DNA from: Planctomycetaceae bacterium
GTDB taxonomy: Bacteria > Planctomycetota > Planctomycetia > Pirellulales > Pirellulaceae
Direction: 5' to 3'
Length of the DNA: 9,350 nucleotides
Assembly: GCA_022614795.1 (NCBI GenBank)
Contig: JAKEHX010000616.1
Span: 1-9,350, forward strand
Under the pieces are notes generated by a model. That model worked only from the letters and a program-made list of their open reading frames with translations, searched no databases and was not told the DNA's origin. This document shows positions 9,195 to 9,350 of this stretch, piece after piece (position 1 is the first letter of the stretch; each line of letters starts with the position of its first letter). Both the position numbers and the translations under genes were made by a program.

Positions 9195-9350
9195 CTCGCG
9201 GCCTGGATCAGTCCCCGCATGTAGCCGAGTGCAAACGCCTCCGCCGACCGCCGGCCGCCAACCATGTTCGGCAGATGGTCAGAGATCACTGCGCCCGTGT
9301 AACCGCTTTCGGCCAGAGCCCGCATCATGCGCGACATGTCCACGTAGCCG
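9188..9350 (-). CDS. Mannonate dehydratase-like protein, C-terminal fragment
   Basis: On the minus strand a frame enters from the right edge, reads 53 residues and stops with TGA at 9190-9188. It contains GYVDMSRMMRALAESGYTGA, then SDHLPNMVGG and ALGYMRGLIQAA. This matches the end of mannonate dehydratase (UxuA), where a VDM...MKALKEVGF helix, a (P)DH strand and an ALGYMR helix close the TIM barrel. The enzyme converts D-mannonate to 2-keto-3-deoxygluconate in hexuronate breakdown, in the cytoplasm. The usual PDH is SDH here, and the metal-site residues lie outside the window, so activity cannot be judged. A related xylose isomerase-like TIM-barrel protein is the main alternative. The last 7 bp overlap the convergent TIGR03032 gene. 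Confidence 0.65.
   Translation of the reverse strand, partial: GYVDMSRMMRALAESGYTGAVISDHLPNMVGGRRSAEAFALGYMRGLIQAASQ

Overview
The window looks like planctomycete DNA, probably from the Pirellulales or a relative. The evidence is a high-GC sequence (about 60% by eye), a DUF1501 protein with a twin-arginine signal, a surface protein carrying the planctomycete-type N-terminal motif LEWLERRDCP ahead of Calx-beta and PKD-like domains, and a TIGR03032/DUF4915 protein. This is a protein-level inference: there is no rRNA or tRNA gene in the window.

Layout, left to right. (1) Positions 1-2745, minus strand: a large secreted Calx-beta/PKD protein (91-2745). Sixty-seven bases downstream, the first codons of another minus-strand gene run off the left edge (1-23). 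Its strong ribosome binding site sits just after an 11-bp inverted repeat. (2) Positions 2746-3498: a 750-bp non-coding region with two dyad-symmetric elements, two sigma70-like promoter candidates and a GC-rich hairpin. (3) Positions 3499-4914, plus strand: a Tat-exported DUF1501 protein, converging on (4) a minus-strand gene (4954-7263) for an exported beta-propeller protein fused to a metallo-beta-lactamase-fold hydrolase domain. (5) Positions 7403-7991, plus strand: a broken Calx-beta gene remnant, truncated at the 5' side and apparently frameshifted near 7890. (6) Positions 8007-9194, plus strand: an intact TIGR03032/DUF4915 protein, starting 15 bp after the remnant's restored stop. (7) Positions 9188-9350, minus strand: the C-terminus of a mannonate dehydratase (UxuA)-like protein, whose stop overlaps the end of the TIGR03032 gene by 7 bp.

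The genes do not form one obvious operon; orientations alternate. The common theme is exported or surface proteins of unknown substrate next to sugar-acid catabolism. I see no mobile element, CRISPR array, toxin-antitoxin pair, defence locus or convincing new multi-gene system. The observations most worth checking are the composition step inside the Calx-beta/PKD gene, the hairpin and hidden gene start at the left edge, the propeller-MBL fusion, the decayed Calx-beta gene, and the dyad cluster in the intergenic region.
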